Source of the DNA: Baia soyae
Lineage (GTDB): Bacteria > Bacillota > Bacilli > Thermoactinomycetales > Thermoactinomycetaceae
Direction of reading: 5' to 3'
NCBI RefSeq assembly: GCF_004341445.1
Contig: NZ_SLXV01000001.1
Span: 62,001-126,000 of the forward strand
DNA: 64,000 nucleotides
This document shows positions 1 through 9,089 of this stretch, in pieces. The position numbers and the translations under genes are program-made. The first letter of the stretch is position 1, and each line of letters begins with the position of its first letter. Below the pieces are notes generated by a model that saw only the letters and a list, made by a program, of their open reading frames with translations, made no database searches and was not told where the DNA came from.

Positions 1-287
1 AGCAATCTAATTTTGAGGGTGAACTGATCACGGAGATTCATGAAGCAGAAGGAAATTTTGATTACATAGTTTGTAACCCAGGGGCTTATACTCATACGAG
101 TTATGCCATTCGAGATGCGATTGCATCGGTAGAAGTTCCTGTTATTGAAGTGCATTTATCTAATATTCATGCTAGAGAAGAATTTCGGAAGCAATCTGTA
201 ACCGCACCAGTCTGTGTAGGGCAAATTAGTGGATTTGGATCGTATAGCTATGATCTAGCGTTGCGAGCGATTCGGGAATTGATCTAG
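1..287 (+). CDS. aroQ: 3-dehydroquinate dehydratase, type II (3' part)
   Basis: The open frame enters from the left edge and ends with TAG at 285-287; about 94 C-terminal residues are present. It carries the [15 protein letters not shown] block and the [14 protein letters not shown] block, in which His and Arg bind the substrate in type II dehydroquinases. The enzyme converts 3-dehydroquinate to 3-dehydroshikimate in the cytosolic shikimate pathway. It lies 29 bases before a YqhT-type peptidase and then efp, the same order as yqhS-yqhT-efp in Bacillus subtilis. The N-terminus is outside the window. Confidence 0.95.
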   Translation, partial: QSNFEGELITEIHEAEGNFDYIVCNPGAYTHTSYAIRDAIASVEVPVIEVHLSNIHAREEFRKQSVTAPVCVGQISGFGSYSYDLALRAIRELI

Positions 288-316
288 CATAACCGAACAT
301 ACTAGGAGTGAGACTC

Positions 317-1387
317 ATGGAAAAACGGCTAGCGAACTTGCGAAGAGAAATGATGAGTCAAGGGATAGAGGTCTATTTGATCACGAATCCTTATAATCGT
401 AGGTATATCACGGGTTTTACGGGTTCTAGTGGTGTTGCGATTGTGACGGAAAAAGAGGCTGTATTCGTCACCGACTTCCGTTACATCGACCAAGTAAAAG
501 CAGAGTGTCCACATTTTCGTCTGGAACTCCAATCATCACTTGATATTTGGCACACGGTTCGTGAAAGTATCAAAAAGCTAGGCCTCAAAAAGGTAAGCTT
601 CGAAGCAACTCATATGACGTTTGCTCAATTCCAAGCTTTATCCCAAGGCGATTCTTCGATTGAATACATACCTGCTCCACAAATCATAGAAGAATTACGA
701 ATGATAAAAAGTGAGGATGAGCTAAGCATCATTCGTCAGGCTGCTACAATCGCAGACCGTACTTTTGAACAGATCATCCAGTATATCCAACCGGGCTTGA
801 AAGAATCGGAAGTCCAACTCCGACTTAAGGTACTCATGATGGAGATGGGAGCCACGGGTCCATCGTTTGACATCATCGTGGCATCTGGCTGGCGAGGAGC
901 ATTACCACACGGAGTGGCCAGTGATAAAGTGATTGAAAAGGGTGATCTCGTTACACTAGACTTTGGAGCTGCATATCAAGGATATGTCTCTGATCTTACT
1001 CGTACCGTTATGGTTGGAAAACCAAACGAGAAACAAAAAGAAATTTATGATATTGTATTAGAGGCAGAACGAAAGGCTGTAGATGCTCTTCGTCCAGGAA
1101 TGACGGGTATGGAGGCTGATGCAGTAGCTCGTGATTTGATTACACAACGTGGCTATGGTGCGTACTTTGGACATGGTACTGGGCATGGAATTGGACTAGA
1201 GGTTCATGAAGGTCCTAGACTTTCTCAAGCAGGCTCCAATGTCTTAAAGCCTGGAAACGTCGTAACGGTGGAACCAGGAATTTATCTTTCTGATTTCGGT
1301 GGAGTCCGTATTGAGGATGATGTCCTTATTACGGAGTCAGGCCACGAAGTATTAACGCATTGTACTAAGGAACTTATTATTCTCTAG
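317..1387 (+). CDS. yqhT: Xaa-Pro aminopeptidase (M24B family, YqhT/PapA type)
   Basis: A 356-residue cytosolic metallopeptidase that removes an N-terminal residue in front of proline. An N-terminal creatinase-like domain precedes a pita-bread catalytic domain. All five metal ligands are visible: D215 (in LDFGA), D226 (in SDLTRT), H290 (in GTGHGIG), E319 (in VEPGIY) and E333 (in RIEDD). I chose the ATG at 317 because AGGAG at 304-308 is 8 bases upstream; an in-frame GTG at 308 overlaps that Shine-Dalgarno site. It is probably co-transcribed with aroQ and efp. Pairing with efp is conserved in Bacilli and fits the shared theme of proline-rich peptides, although a direct functional link is only inference. 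Confidence 0.93.
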   Translation: MEKRLANLRREMMSQGIEVYLITNPYNRRYITGFTGSSGVAIVTEKEAVFVTDFRYIDQVKAECPHFRLELQSSLDIWHTVRESIKKLGLKKVSFEATHMTFAQFQALSQGDSSIEYIPAPQIIEELRMIKSEDELSIIRQAATIADRTFEQIIQYIQPGLKESEVQLRLKVLMMEMGATGPSFDIIVASGWRGALPHGVASDKVIEKGDLVTLDFGAAYQGYVSDLTRTVMVGKPNEKQKEIYDIVLEAERKAVDALRPGMTGMEADAVARDLITQRGYGAYFGHGTGHGIGLEVHEGPRLSQAGSNVLKPGNVVTVEPGIYLSDFGGVRIEDDVLITESGHEVLTHCTKELIIL

Positions 1388-1415
1388 ATCTTTGTTTCAT
1401 CAGGAGGAACGATTG

Positions 1416-1973
1416 ATGATTAGTGTAAACGATTTTCGTACAGGTTTAACGATTGAAATCGACGGTGATATTTATTCGGTTCTTGAATTCCAACACGTAA
1501 AACCAGGAAAAGGTGCTGCGTTTGTTCGCTCTAAGTTACGTAACCTTCGTAATGGAAATATTACAGAGAAAACGTTTCGTGGAGGAGAGAAAGTATCTAA
1601 GGCGTTGATTGAAACTCGCCGGATGAGCTATTTGTATGAATCTGCCGGTGATTACACGTTCATGGATAATGAAACCTATGATCAAATCACGTTGCCAGCA
1701 GAGCGCTTAGAGTATGAATTAAACTTCTTACAAGAAAACATGGACGTTCAAATCGTTACATACGAACATGAAACGATTGGAATTCAACTACCGAACACAG
1801 TTGAGTTGGAAGTAGCTGAAACCGATCCTGGTATCCGTGGTGATACAGCGACAGGTGGTAATAAACCAGCTACGTTATCGACTGGATTTGTGGTTACGGT
1901 TCCTCTATTTATTAATAGAGGCGACCGTCTCGTAATTGATACTCGTAACGGTCAATATGTTTCACGTGCATAA
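1416..1973 (+). CDS. efp: Elongation factor P
   Basis: A 185-residue translation factor, the usual family length, that relieves ribosomes stalled at consecutive prolines. The N-terminal KOW-like domain contains HVKPGKG, which places a lysine exactly at position 32, the tip residue modified in other bacteria (5-aminopentanol in B. subtilis). Two OB-type domains follow, and the C-terminal signature region includes [11 protein letters not shown]. The start MISVNDF at 1416 is preceded by AGGAGG at 1402-1407. In B. subtilis efp is followed almost at once by spoIIIA, whereas here about 10 kb of other genes intervene. Confidence 0.96.
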   Translation: MISVNDFRTGLTIEIDGDIYSVLEFQHVKPGKGAAFVRSKLRNLRNGNITEKTFRGGEKVSKALIETRRMSYLYESAGDYTFMDNETYDQITLPAERLEYELNFLQENMDVQIVTYEHETIGIQLPNTVELEVAETDPGIRGDTATGGNKPATLSTGFVVTVPLFINRGDRLVIDTRNGQYVSRA

Positions 1974-1982
1974 TACAGAGTA

Positions 1983-2026
1983 AAAAAATAGCCTCCACTC
2001 GATTGAACCGAGTGGAGGCTATTTTA
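1983..2026. terminator. Bidirectional Rho-independent terminator after efp
   Basis: A 15-bp stem (1987-2001 pairs with 2009-2023, containing AGCCTCCACTCG) is flanked by A-rich and T-rich tracts. It can therefore stop efp on the plus strand and the convergent oxygenase gene on the minus strand. Confidence 0.9.
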
Positions 2027-2056
2027 TATTTGATTGATTATCTCTACATGTATTAA

Positions 2057-2653
2057 TTAGTAGTGTGGCCTTTCGGTAAACCACAGAGTTGTGATCCATT
2101 TTTCTCCTTCTTCTAGCACACGAGAGCCATGGATGGAAAGAGGATGGGCATCAATTGTGCCATTGTAACAATTATCAAAAATAAGTACGTTTCCTGTTTT
2201 GGGTGTGATGTCGAACCCAAGATCAGGGAAGTAGGTTTCTCCGCCTTTAAGTGTGTCATTCAGGTATAAGATAGCTGTGTGGACTCGTTGACCCGCAATC
2301 GAAAAGAAGTAATTTCCTCCCTCTGAACGGGTGTCATAACAATCAATATGTGGCTCAAACTTTCCTCCAACGCGATATCTTGCCACTTGAAGTGGTTCCG
2401 CGTGACTTAATGGGCGTCCCACAAGAGTGGCAATTCGCTCAGATAAGGTGAGTATCAAGGGATCCGTATGATGTTCTAGCCATGCGGTATCCGATATACG
2501 AACTTCTGACATTCCACCTTGTGTTTGTGCTGGAAATAATACTCCTTGGCCTATGTTGATAATATGTTGACATTCTTCTTGCGAAAGAACCCCTTCATGC
2601 ACCACTACAGAAGGATCCTTAGATAGGATTGTTACTAATTTCTCCAAGTACAT
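2057..2653 (-). CDS. Prolyl 4-hydroxylase-like Fe(II)/2-oxoglutarate oxygenase
   Basis: About 198 residues of the P4Hc fold. The iron and co-substrate residues are visible: HID in PHIDCYD gives the HxD ligands, and IHGSRVLEEGEKW near the C-terminus supplies the distal His and the Lys that binds 2-oxoglutarate. The family hydroxylates prolyl residues; a Bacillus anthracis homologue acts on collagen-like peptides. The substrate here is unknown. It is a monocistronic minus-strand gene facing efp. The start is uncertain: ATG at 2653 sits very close to AAAGGGG, ATG at 2668 has no clear ribosome site, and a TTG at 2647 has better spacing. No signal peptide is seen, so it probably acts in the cytosol. 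Confidence 0.82.
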   Translation of the reverse strand: MYLEKLVTILSKDPSVVVHEGVLSQEECQHIINIGQGVLFPAQTQGGMSEVRISDTAWLEHHTDPLILTLSERIATLVGRPLSHAEPLQVARYRVGGKFEPHIDCYDTRSEGGNYFFSIAGQRVHTAILYLNDTLKGGETYFPDLGFDITPKTGNVLIFDNCYNGTIDAHPLSIHGSRVLEEGEKWITTLWFTERPHY

Positions 2654-2766
2654 ATCCCCTTTCAACATCGAAAGTAAAAGCTAGTTTCAGTATGATAATA
2701 TCTACGTGCTCCTTCCCAATATATGCTTTTGAGACTATATGTGTATCCATTTATAATTCGATTTCA

Positions 2767-2816
2767 TAAAAATCCCCCTAACAAATTAGGTTCCTTTATA
2801 CCTAATCGTTAGGGGG
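2767..2816 (-). terminator. Terminator of the degV gene
   Basis: On the minus strand a stem of CCCCCTAAC with GTTAGGGGG, extended by an inner ATTAGGT/ACCTAAT stem, is followed by ATTTTTAT. It lies just past the end of the DegV gene. Confidence 0.85.
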
Positions 2817-2848
2817 ATATTATGGAGTAAGTGATGATTCCGATATTC

Positions 2849-3697
2849 CTATTTTTCACTTTTTATAATAAGACCTACTAATCCAGGACCTGCATGAACG
2901 ACGAGTGCGGGACTCACATTACCTACATAAATATCCGTGATATTATCACCTAATTGACGAATTCGGTCTGCAAATGCTTCTGCTTCTTTCTCAGCGCGCC
3001 CTTGTACAATGGCAATACTCGCTTTGGCGGATTCAACATGATCTTGCACTAGCTGACAAAGCTTCTTCATCGCTTGCTTTTTTCCACGAGCAACGGTAAG
3101 GGGGAAATATTTACCGTCGTCATCTACTGAGATAATGGGTTTTACATTTAGCATAGAACCGAAAAGAGCTGAAACTCGTCCAATTCGTCCGCCTGCTTTT
3201 AGATAGTCTAATGTATCCACCACAAAGTAAGCAGAGATTTGTTTCTTCATCGCTTCGATTTTTTGGACGATATCGCCGAAATCGAGCTTTTCCCGAACTA
3301 GTTTGGCTGCTTCTATCACTTGATAACCTAAAGCCCAAGAAAGGTACTTAGAATCAATAACGTGTATATGAAGATCCTCAAATTCGCTTGCTATTAGTTT
3401 AAATGTATTATAAGTTCCGCTTAATCCAGAGGATACACTGATTACAAGACAATGGGTAAACCCTTCGGAACGAACTTTTTCAAATGTAGCATAAATATCT
3501 TCTGGTGAAGGCATGGAGGTGGTTGGAACTTCTATTTCAAGTCGCTCATAAATATAGGTTGGTTCAATATCAATTCCATCTCGAAATTCTCCAGATTTAT
3601 AAATAACACGAAGTGGTACAACAGAAATACCTAGCTTTGCAACTAGATCTTTCGGTAGGTCACACGAACTGTCAGTGATAATGGCAATTTTGGACAA
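2849..3697 (-). CDS. degV: DegV family fatty-acid-binding protein
   Basis: A 282-residue EDD-fold protein. It begins with IAIITDSSCDLP, and contains the TSMPSPEDIY block and SSGLSGTYN, the family motifs that line the fatty-acid pocket. Related FakB proteins present bound fatty acids to the FakA kinase for phospholipid synthesis; no fakA gene is in the window, so the partner is unknown. The start codon is TTG, with AAGGGGG 8 bases upstream. A vegetative-type promoter and its own terminator suggest a single-gene transcript. Confidence 0.9.
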   Translation of the reverse strand: MSKIAIITDSSCDLPKDLVAKLGISVVPLRVIYKSGEFRDGIDIEPTYIYERLEIEVPTTSMPSPEDIYATFEKVRSEGFTHCLVISVSSGLSGTYNTFKLIASEFEDLHIHVIDSKYLSWALGYQVIEAAKLVREKLDFGDIVQKIEAMKKQISAYFVVDTLDYLKAGGRIGRVSALFGSMLNVKPIISVDDDGKYFPLTVARGKKQAMKKLCQLVQDHVESAKASIAIVQGRAEKEAEAFADRIRQLGDNITDIYVGNVSPALVVHAGPGLVGLIIKSEK

Positions 3698-3722
3698 TAG
3701 AAAAACCCCCTTGACTGCCCTA

Positions 3723-3751
3723 AGTATACGTGAGTTCTCCTAGGGACTCAA
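3723..3751 (-). promoter_or_regulatory. SigA-type promoter of degV
   Basis: On the minus strand TTGAGT (3751-3746) and TATACT (3728-3723) are separated by 17 bases, 26 bases upstream of the start codon. The spacer contains an imperfect dyad, GAGTCCC with GAGAACTC, that might bind a regulator. Confidence 0.65.
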
Positions 3752-3794
3752 GAAAAATGTGTATGACTTTATATGTCTTTAGAAGTAGGAGGGA

Positions 3795-4250
3795 TTAATG
3801 CCACCATATTTTGAGAACACCCATGAAAAATGCCGTAATACCAGCTGCCATAAGAGGTCCAACGGGAATTCCCCGCAAGAAAATAATCCCAAAGATAGAT
3901 CCAATTACGAGTCCTACTACTAATTGAGGATCTACTCGTAATAAGTCTAGTCCTTTTCCATTCATATAAGTAGCAAGTGCCCCGCCAATGCAAGCAAGAA
4001 TCCCAGCGGGAGAAGTGAATACATCCACAATTTGTTGCCACGTTATTTTTCCAGATACAAACGGAACTAATACAGCAATGGTAAGGAATAATAATCCCAG
4101 TTCCAGTCCACGGCGCTCGATTCCATCAAAAAAACGTTCGAGATGAAGTAATTTTAAAATAAGAAGAAAGCTGGCCGCAGTAGCAATAATGGGGGAACGA
4201 CCGAATAAACCGATCACGATTAGGATTACAATAATAAGATCTGCTTTCAT
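3795..4250 (-). CDS. DUF441 family membrane protein (YtwI-like)
   Basis: A 151-residue, very hydrophobic protein with about four or five membrane segments. Recognisable family blocks are [27 protein letters not shown] and [18 protein letters not shown]. It matches the DUF441 (YtwI) family of integral membrane proteins, whose function is not established. AAGGGGAG lies upstream of the ATG. It sits between degV and the sulfolactate operon on the same strand, about 70 bases after comB, so it could be read through from that operon; a functional connection is not shown. Confidence 0.85.
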   Translation of the reverse strand: MKADLIIVILIVIGLFGRSPIIATAASFLLILKLLHLERFFDGIERRGLELGLLFLTIAVLVPFVSGKITWQQIVDVFTSPAGILACIGGALATYMNGKGLDLLRVDPQLVVGLVIGSIFGIIFLRGIPVGPLMAAGITAFFMGVLKIWWH

Positions 4251-4320
4251 GTCGCGCTCCCCTTGTCCAAAATGACTTTACCACTAAACTATGCATGAGT
4301 AAGCAAGGATAGAATGAAAA

Positions 4321-5058
4321 TCAAGAGATAGAAGCCGTGATCACTCCATTTGTATAAGTAGGGACAACATTAAACTCATTCATCTTCAGGCTTAGATCTA
4401 GATCTTCCTCGTTGCCAAGAGAGTGATTTCTCTTTCCTGCCCGACTCTCCCGTAATAGGTGAAGTTGATCTTGAGAGTGGAGGAATTGAAAGCTACTCAT
4501 ACAAAGGAGTGAAAGATCGTCAAAAGATGTATGAGATTGAGTGATTTGTGGATCAAGTTGGCGCCATTCTTCTAGAATCGCACCAACGGTTACACAATCT
4601 TCAAATGACATCGTGCCTCTTGTCCCTGCACAGTAAAATAGGACATTAGAGGTGTTTTCCACGTGTAATCTCTGAGCAATGGACCTCGCATTTAACAAGC
4701 TACCGATCCAGACCTGTTTCGCTTGAGCGACTCTACTCAACGCCCGAGTCCCATTGGTAGTAGTAAGGATCAGTTCCTTTCCCCTGCAGGAAGAAGTTTG
4801 GATAAAATGGACAGGCGAATTCCCCAGAGAAAACTCCTCAATCTGCGCTCCAAATCGCTCACCAGCTAATATACGCCCTGGTTTCCATAACTTCTTGGCA
4901 TCTTCAATTTCTTTGACGGGAATGACACACTTTACTCCAGATGAAAGGGCAGCTACTATGGTGGAAGTAGCTCGAAATGTGTCTATAACAATGATTGTTT
5001 GGCCTACATAATCGCTTGGTTTGAACGCTTGGACATAAGGGATCGTTTGAATGTTCAT
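4321..5058 (-). CDS. comB: 2-phosphosulfolactate phosphatase
   Basis: A 245-residue ComB-family enzyme that hydrolyses 2-phosphosulfolactate to 3-sulfolactate. The characteristic IDTFRATSTIVAAL segment near residue 26 and TTNGTRAL near residue 100 are present. The ATG lies 2 bases after the comA stop, and its ribosome site GGAGGTG is inside the end of comA, so translation is probably coupled. In B. subtilis the equivalent pair (yitC-yitD) makes the sulfolactate that accumulates in spores. Coenzyme M synthesis, the archaeal use of these enzymes, is unlikely here. Confidence 0.92.
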   Translation of the reverse strand: MNIQTIPYVQAFKPSDYVGQTIIVIDTFRATSTIVAALSSGVKCVIPVKEIEDAKKLWKPGRILAGERFGAQIEEFSLGNSPVHFIQTSSCRGKELILTTTNGTRALSRVAQAKQVWIGSLLNARSIAQRLHVENTSNVLFYCAGTRGTMSFEDCVTVGAILEEWRQLDPQITQSHTSFDDLSLLCMSSFQFLHSQDQLHLLRESRAGKRNHSLGNEEDLDLSLKMNEFNVVPTYTNGVITASIS

Positions 5059-5060
5059 GT

Positions 5061-5861
5061 TTATCGGTACACCTCCATATTTGGATTGAACGTATCTGAG
5101 CGTAAATGTTGTCTCAGGGCTTCTAATGCGATTACTTCTGTAGGAGCAATGTTCCCTAGGTTTACTTCATTCCCAATCAATTGAATATATTGAATTTGCT
5201 GTTTTTTTAGAGGGGCTTCAAACATGATTCGATTAAGTGGTAGGCTATTTGCTAAATCACGAATCAGAGAAGAATCAAATTTTCCATTTTCATCGTAGAT
5301 TCCCACATCGATTCCTGATTCGCGACCCTCAATAATGACAAATTGTACGCCTTCTTCGAGATCAGATGTAGCTTGAGAATGGATCTCTTCCATTGTTAAA
5401 AAAGTGCCTGATTCCTTTTTTCCGATCTCGGTAATAACAGAAAATCCTAATTTATGGGCTTTGCGGATCAGATCTCTTTTTTCTCTAGGAGATATGGAGA
5501 TAGTGCCTTCTGATATTTCAATCCACTGAATCCCTTGATCTCGCAAGGCTTGGAAATACTGGTCTGCACATCGATGATGGTGAGCAATTTCAAAAAAAGT
5601 TCCACCTGGGTAGATGTGAATATGCTCTCTTTCAGTCCGTTCAATTTTTTCCCTTAGTAAGCGTAAAGGCGTGACCGCGGCGGTTCCGAATCCTAGTTTA
5701 TAGAAATCGATATAGGGATGAGCGATTTCGATTAGGTCATCAAAAGCACGCATCCCGAGTCCCTTATCCATCACCATAGTTAGCCCTGTAGACCGGGGCT
5801 TTTCGAATTGTCGATGCTTCGTATGGACTTGTAACCAGTTCCCCCATATATTTCTCTCCAT
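5061..5861 (-). CDS. comA: Phosphosulfolactate synthase
   Basis: A 266-residue TIM-barrel enzyme that adds sulfite to phosphoenolpyruvate to give (R)-2-phosphosulfolactate. Family blocks include STGLTMVMDKGLG near the start, YIDFYKLGFGTA, and WIEISEGTISI. The start is the ATG at 5861 behind AGAGGAG. The open frame extends about 99 codons further upstream, but that part only shadows the transporter gene. The stop of the transporter is 14 bases upstream and comB begins 2 bases downstream, giving a tight three-gene operon. Confidence 0.92.
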   Translation of the reverse strand: MERNIWGNWLQVHTKHRQFEKPRSTGLTMVMDKGLGMRAFDDLIEIAHPYIDFYKLGFGTAAVTPLRLLREKIERTEREHIHIYPGGTFFEIAHHHRCADQYFQALRDQGIQWIEISEGTISISPREKRDLIRKAHKLGFSVITEIGKKESGTFLTMEEIHSQATSDLEEGVQFVIIEGRESGIDVGIYDENGKFDSSLIRDLANSLPLNRIMFEAPLKKQQIQYIQLIGNEVNLGNIAPTEVIALEALRQHLRSDTFNPNMEVYR

Positions 5862-5875
5862 TATAAAACTCCTCT

Positions 5876-7153
5876 CTATGTAATGGGATGAATGCGCTTG
5901 GATCGAATCAAAATCCGTGAATGTCCCTCCCGATTTCCATTGATTCGTTGGGGACGATGGATGAGCCAAGCTGATAATAGTAATAATAGCGCAAATACAG
6001 CTCCGCTTCCAACAAATAGGAGAAAAGGACGATTTTGCAGAGCTCCATACACAGTAGGTCCGAGTGCGACTCCAAAGAAACGAATACTTCCATATAAAGA
6101 AGTAATAATTCCTCTTTCGGATGTACCAGTAGAGGAAGTGATAAATGTATTTAGGCATGGAAGAATAAGTCCGCAGGCGATGGCACTAATGGATAAGATC
6201 GTGATCATCCAAACGATGGACTTCATCCATATCAATAAAATGATCGTCGTAGTTAATAATCCCAAACCAATCAAGATGAGTACCTTCATTAAACCAATTT
6301 TGGTTTTTATGGTCTTTCCTACTGTATACGCCGTAATACAAAGAGCAAGAAGGGGAATGGCTAAAACGAATCCTTTTAGGACGCCACTCAGATTGGTATT
6401 TGCATCAATTGAATCCGATAGTCTAAATAACCCACCAAAGAGTGTGAATAGTGTCATAGATCCAATAGCAAAAGCAAGGAATAACCAGCGTCCCTCCCGT
6501 TGAAATACTGATTTTACGTGTTTCATGTATTGTTTGAGGGGTGTTTTTTCATGGGAACTAGTTGGTTCTTGAATTACCTTTATAAAGAAATAGGCAATCG
6601 GAATACATAAAATAGGAAATACGAAAAACATCGTATACCAAGTGAAGAGTGCTAGTAGGGAACCCAAGATGGGACTTAGTACTTTTCCCATCGCATTAGA
6701 AGCTTCAATGATTCCAAGGGCAGATGCCCTGTCACTCTTTTCAAATAGATCACTTGCTAATACCATCGCAATCGGTGCTGTTCCAGCCGCTCCAATTCCT
6801 TGAATCACCCTACTCCCCAGCAGAAATCCAAAGGATTCTGGAAACCAAACGGCCGATAATCCTGCTAATAGTCCTCCTACACCATATAGAAGCAAACTAT
6901 AGAAAATGACTTTCTTTCTTCCCACATGATCCGCTAAGATACCTGCGAAGGGAATCACGATTCCAGCTGGGATAGAGAATAAAGTAATTAATAAGCTTGT
7001 TTGTACACTTGAGACATCATATACGTTTTCAACAGTTGGTAGTACAGGAATTAACATGGAGTTCCCTAAAACCATGATGATTGGGATAGAGGATAGGATG
7101 GCAAGAATCCATTTTGATGGTGGCTTAGATGATGTTTTTGTTTTTTGCTCCAT
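5876..7153 (-). CDS. MFS transporter in sulfolactate operon (YitG-like)
   Basis: A 425-residue major facilitator with about 12 membrane helices. The cytoplasmic loop between helices 2 and 3 has the MFS motif A (GILADHVGRKKVI). The ATG at 7153 is preferred, with GAGG 11 bases upstream; an in-frame TTG at 7162 is too close to it. It is the first gene of a run with comA and comB. B. subtilis also keeps an MFS gene (yitG) with yitC-yitD, which makes transport of sulfolactate, or of a precursor, between mother cell, forespore and medium a reasonable inference. By sequence alone it resembles drug-efflux MFS proteins. Confidence 0.85.
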   Translation of the reverse strand: MEQKTKTSSKPPSKWILAILSSIPIIMVLGNSMLIPVLPTVENVYDVSSVQTSLLITLFSIPAGIVIPFAGILADHVGRKKVIFYSLLLYGVGGLLAGLSAVWFPESFGFLLGSRVIQGIGAAGTAPIAMVLASDLFEKSDRASALGIIEASNAMGKVLSPILGSLLALFTWYTMFFVFPILCIPIAYFFIKVIQEPTSSHEKTPLKQYMKHVKSVFQREGRWLFLAFAIGSMTLFTLFGGLFRLSDSIDANTNLSGVLKGFVLAIPLLALCITAYTVGKTIKTKIGLMKVLILIGLGLLTTTIILLIWMKSIVWMITILSISAIACGLILPCLNTFITSSTGTSERGIITSLYGSIRFFGVALGPTVYGALQNRPFLLFVGSGAVFALLLLLSAWLIHRPQRINGNREGHSRILIRSKRIHPIT

Positions 7154-7300
7154 ATGTAACAAACCTCGTTTATAAATTCATTTGATTTCTTAGTGTATCC
7201 AATAGAAGAAAAAATAGCCCATTTCAACTAAAATGTATTTCTTTTGAATCGAAAGGTGAAAATAGAGTTACCGATACTTTGTATGAGGGGTGGAGTTGTG

Positions 7301-7723
7301 ATGTACGATCGTCTACGCAGAGAGGTTTCATATGTGCAAGGTCTGATGGAAGGTGCTAATCAAGAAAGCAGTCATCCAGAGGGGAAAGCGATTCAAAGGC
7401 TTCTAGATATTGTGGATGAGTTGTTAGAGGCAAATGAACAGCTAGAACATCGATTCTTGGAATTAGAGGAATATGTGGAATCAATCGATGAAGATCTAAA
7501 TGATATGGAGTTACTAGTGTATGACGATGAAGATGACGACGATGAAGATGATCTATGTATCGTCTGTCCAGAATGCGGTGAAGATGTGCATGTAGATTAT
7601 GAAGATGTGGCAGATTCGGAAATAGAGTTACTATGCCCAGAGTGTCACACGGTTTTAATTGTAGAAGATGCTTCTGATCTCGAACCAGATAATAGTGGAG
7701 TGGATGAAGAGCGTCTCGATTAA
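7301..7723 (+). CDS. CD1247-like protein with acidic linker and zinc ribbon
   Basis: A 140-residue protein. An N-terminal helical part (YDRLRREVSYVQGLMEG, then a Leu- and Glu-rich predicted coiled coil to about residue 70) leads to a very acidic stretch with ten Asp/Glu in a row. A zinc-ribbon-like module follows, with CIVCPEC near residues 86-92 and CPEC near 112-115. The N-terminal part resembles what is annotated as the CD1247 N-terminal domain in Clostridia and Bacilli, whose function is unknown. The start at 7301 follows GGGTGGAG with 6-base spacing. Divergent from the MFS transporter. Confidence 0.75.
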   Translation: MYDRLRREVSYVQGLMEGANQESSHPEGKAIQRLLDIVDELLEANEQLEHRFLELEEYVESIDEDLNDMELLVYDDEDDDDEDDLCIVCPECGEDVHVDYEDVADSEIELLCPECHTVLIVEDASDLEPDNSGVDEERLD

Positions 7724-7878
7724 TCAGGTTAAATATTAGTACAAGGAGCTTAGGGGACAAATCTTAAGCTCCTATTTGTTGTATGACAAAATCGAGAGTG
7801 ATTTAGGGAAGATTAAGAATTAACCTTTAAATGCAATCATATAACTATAAAAGAGATAACAGATCGGGGGAGATCGAG

Positions 7879-9075
7879 TTGGATATTAAGCTATCAATTC
7901 TAGTGTGTTCTACACCAGAACGACTTACAGCTTCTATGGAAATGATGAGACAGTTGGAGAAGCAAGCTTATGATCGTCCAGTAGAAGTGCTCATGCTAAT
8001 GGATAATCTTGTACGTTCGATAGACGAACAGAAGACATCTTTAATTCAACTGGCTCAAGGAGAATTTATTGCTTTTATGGATCATCATTATTCATTATCA
8101 GAAGATTATATTGCTTCTTTGCTCGATGCGATTATGCAACATCCAAATGTGGATGCCATTGCCTTTAACGTAGCTCATAACTGGAACTCTAGCGTAGGAT
8201 TTGGTTTCAGTAGTAAGCCAAAGCATCTGATGTGCTATGCAAAAAGAGTTTTGCTTCAGTCTGCTGAGAAAGAAGGCCGAGACTGGGTAGAAAAAGCGAT
8301 TCAATGTGTAGAAGTTCAAGTCGAGATGCAGCAAGCCCTAGTGAAAAAAGTGGATAAGATGGCTTGCTTTATGCATGTGTTTGAGATTAATAATTGGATG
8401 GAAATTGTAAAACGGCAGATTGGAAGGCTACGTTTATCAGGTTTGTATGAGAAATTGGACTCTATTTATATCTCGTTTGTCACTGAACGTGCAGATGATG
8501 AAGAACACATTGAGAGTATTGTAAATGAGATAGGGTTACTAGCAAAATCAGATGATACTATGAAAATAAGAGTGGTTCCTCAAACATACGATTTTGAACG
8601 CTCTACTTTAAAGTGGTTGCATCAGTATTGTAATGAAAGCCCGCACAATGTACAGATTTTATATATGCACACAAAAGGCGTAGCTCGATTTGGAACGTTT
8701 GTTGAACCATTTGTACGAGATTGGGTTCATTTGATGGAATCGGTGTTAGTCGATCATCATGAAATGTGTTTAAAGCATCTTGGAAGTGTAGATGCCTGCG
8801 GTGTTAACTATTTACCATCACCTAAGCCTCATTTTTCAGGGAATTTTTGGTGGGCGAATAGTGAGTACATAAAGAAGTTAGATAAGGAGATAGGCTCAGA
8901 TTATTTAGCACCAGAGATGTGGCTACTAAGCCATCATCAGAGTAAATTCTGTTGTCTATTTCACTCTGAAGTCAATCACTATGAACAACCATTTTCGAGT
9001 AAGAATATTCCGATTCTGGCTAGTTATTATCAGCCGCTGTTTTATAGTAAAAATGGTGAAATGGTTAAGAGTTAA
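7879..9075 (+). CDS. Two-domain glycosyltransferase-like protein, first domain degenerate
   Basis: A 398-residue protein. Residues 1-130 match the family 2 (GT-A) glycosyltransferase encoded next door, but the sugar-nucleotide and metal site is altered: the neighbour's VDDDD is MDHHY here (residues 67-71), and its GAKRNDLI is DEQKTSLI. Residues 165-398 form a second region with YMHTKG and HFSGNFWWA blocks, typical of another class of sugar transferases in bacteria and viruses. The start is TTG at 7879, since GGGGGAG is 6 bases upstream and the resulting MDIKLSIL aligns with MDIELSIL of the neighbour. An in-frame ATG at 7831 has no ribosome site. Acceptor and sugar are unknown. Confidence 0.75.
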   Translation: MDIKLSILVCSTPERLTASMEMMRQLEKQAYDRPVEVLMLMDNLVRSIDEQKTSLIQLAQGEFIAFMDHHYSLSEDYIASLLDAIMQHPNVDAIAFNVAHNWNSSVGFGFSSKPKHLMCYAKRVLLQSAEKEGRDWVEKAIQCVEVQVEMQQALVKKVDKMACFMHVFEINNWMEIVKRQIGRLRLSGLYEKLDSIYISFVTERADDEEHIESIVNEIGLLAKSDDTMKIRVVPQTYDFERSTLKWLHQYCNESPHNVQILYMHTKGVARFGTFVEPFVRDWVHLMESVLVDHHEMCLKHLGSVDACGVNYLPSPKPHFSGNFWWANSEYIKKLDKEIGSDYLAPEMWLLSHHQSKFCCLFHSEVNHYEQPFSSKNIPILASYYQPLFYSKNGEMVKS

Positions 9076-9089
9076 GGAGGAGGGATCAC

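Noticed and set aside
7356-7760. His-rich minus-strand frame opposite the zinc-ribbon gene
   Set aside because: The His/Arg richness is the mirror image of the Asp/Glu codons of the real gene on the other strand.
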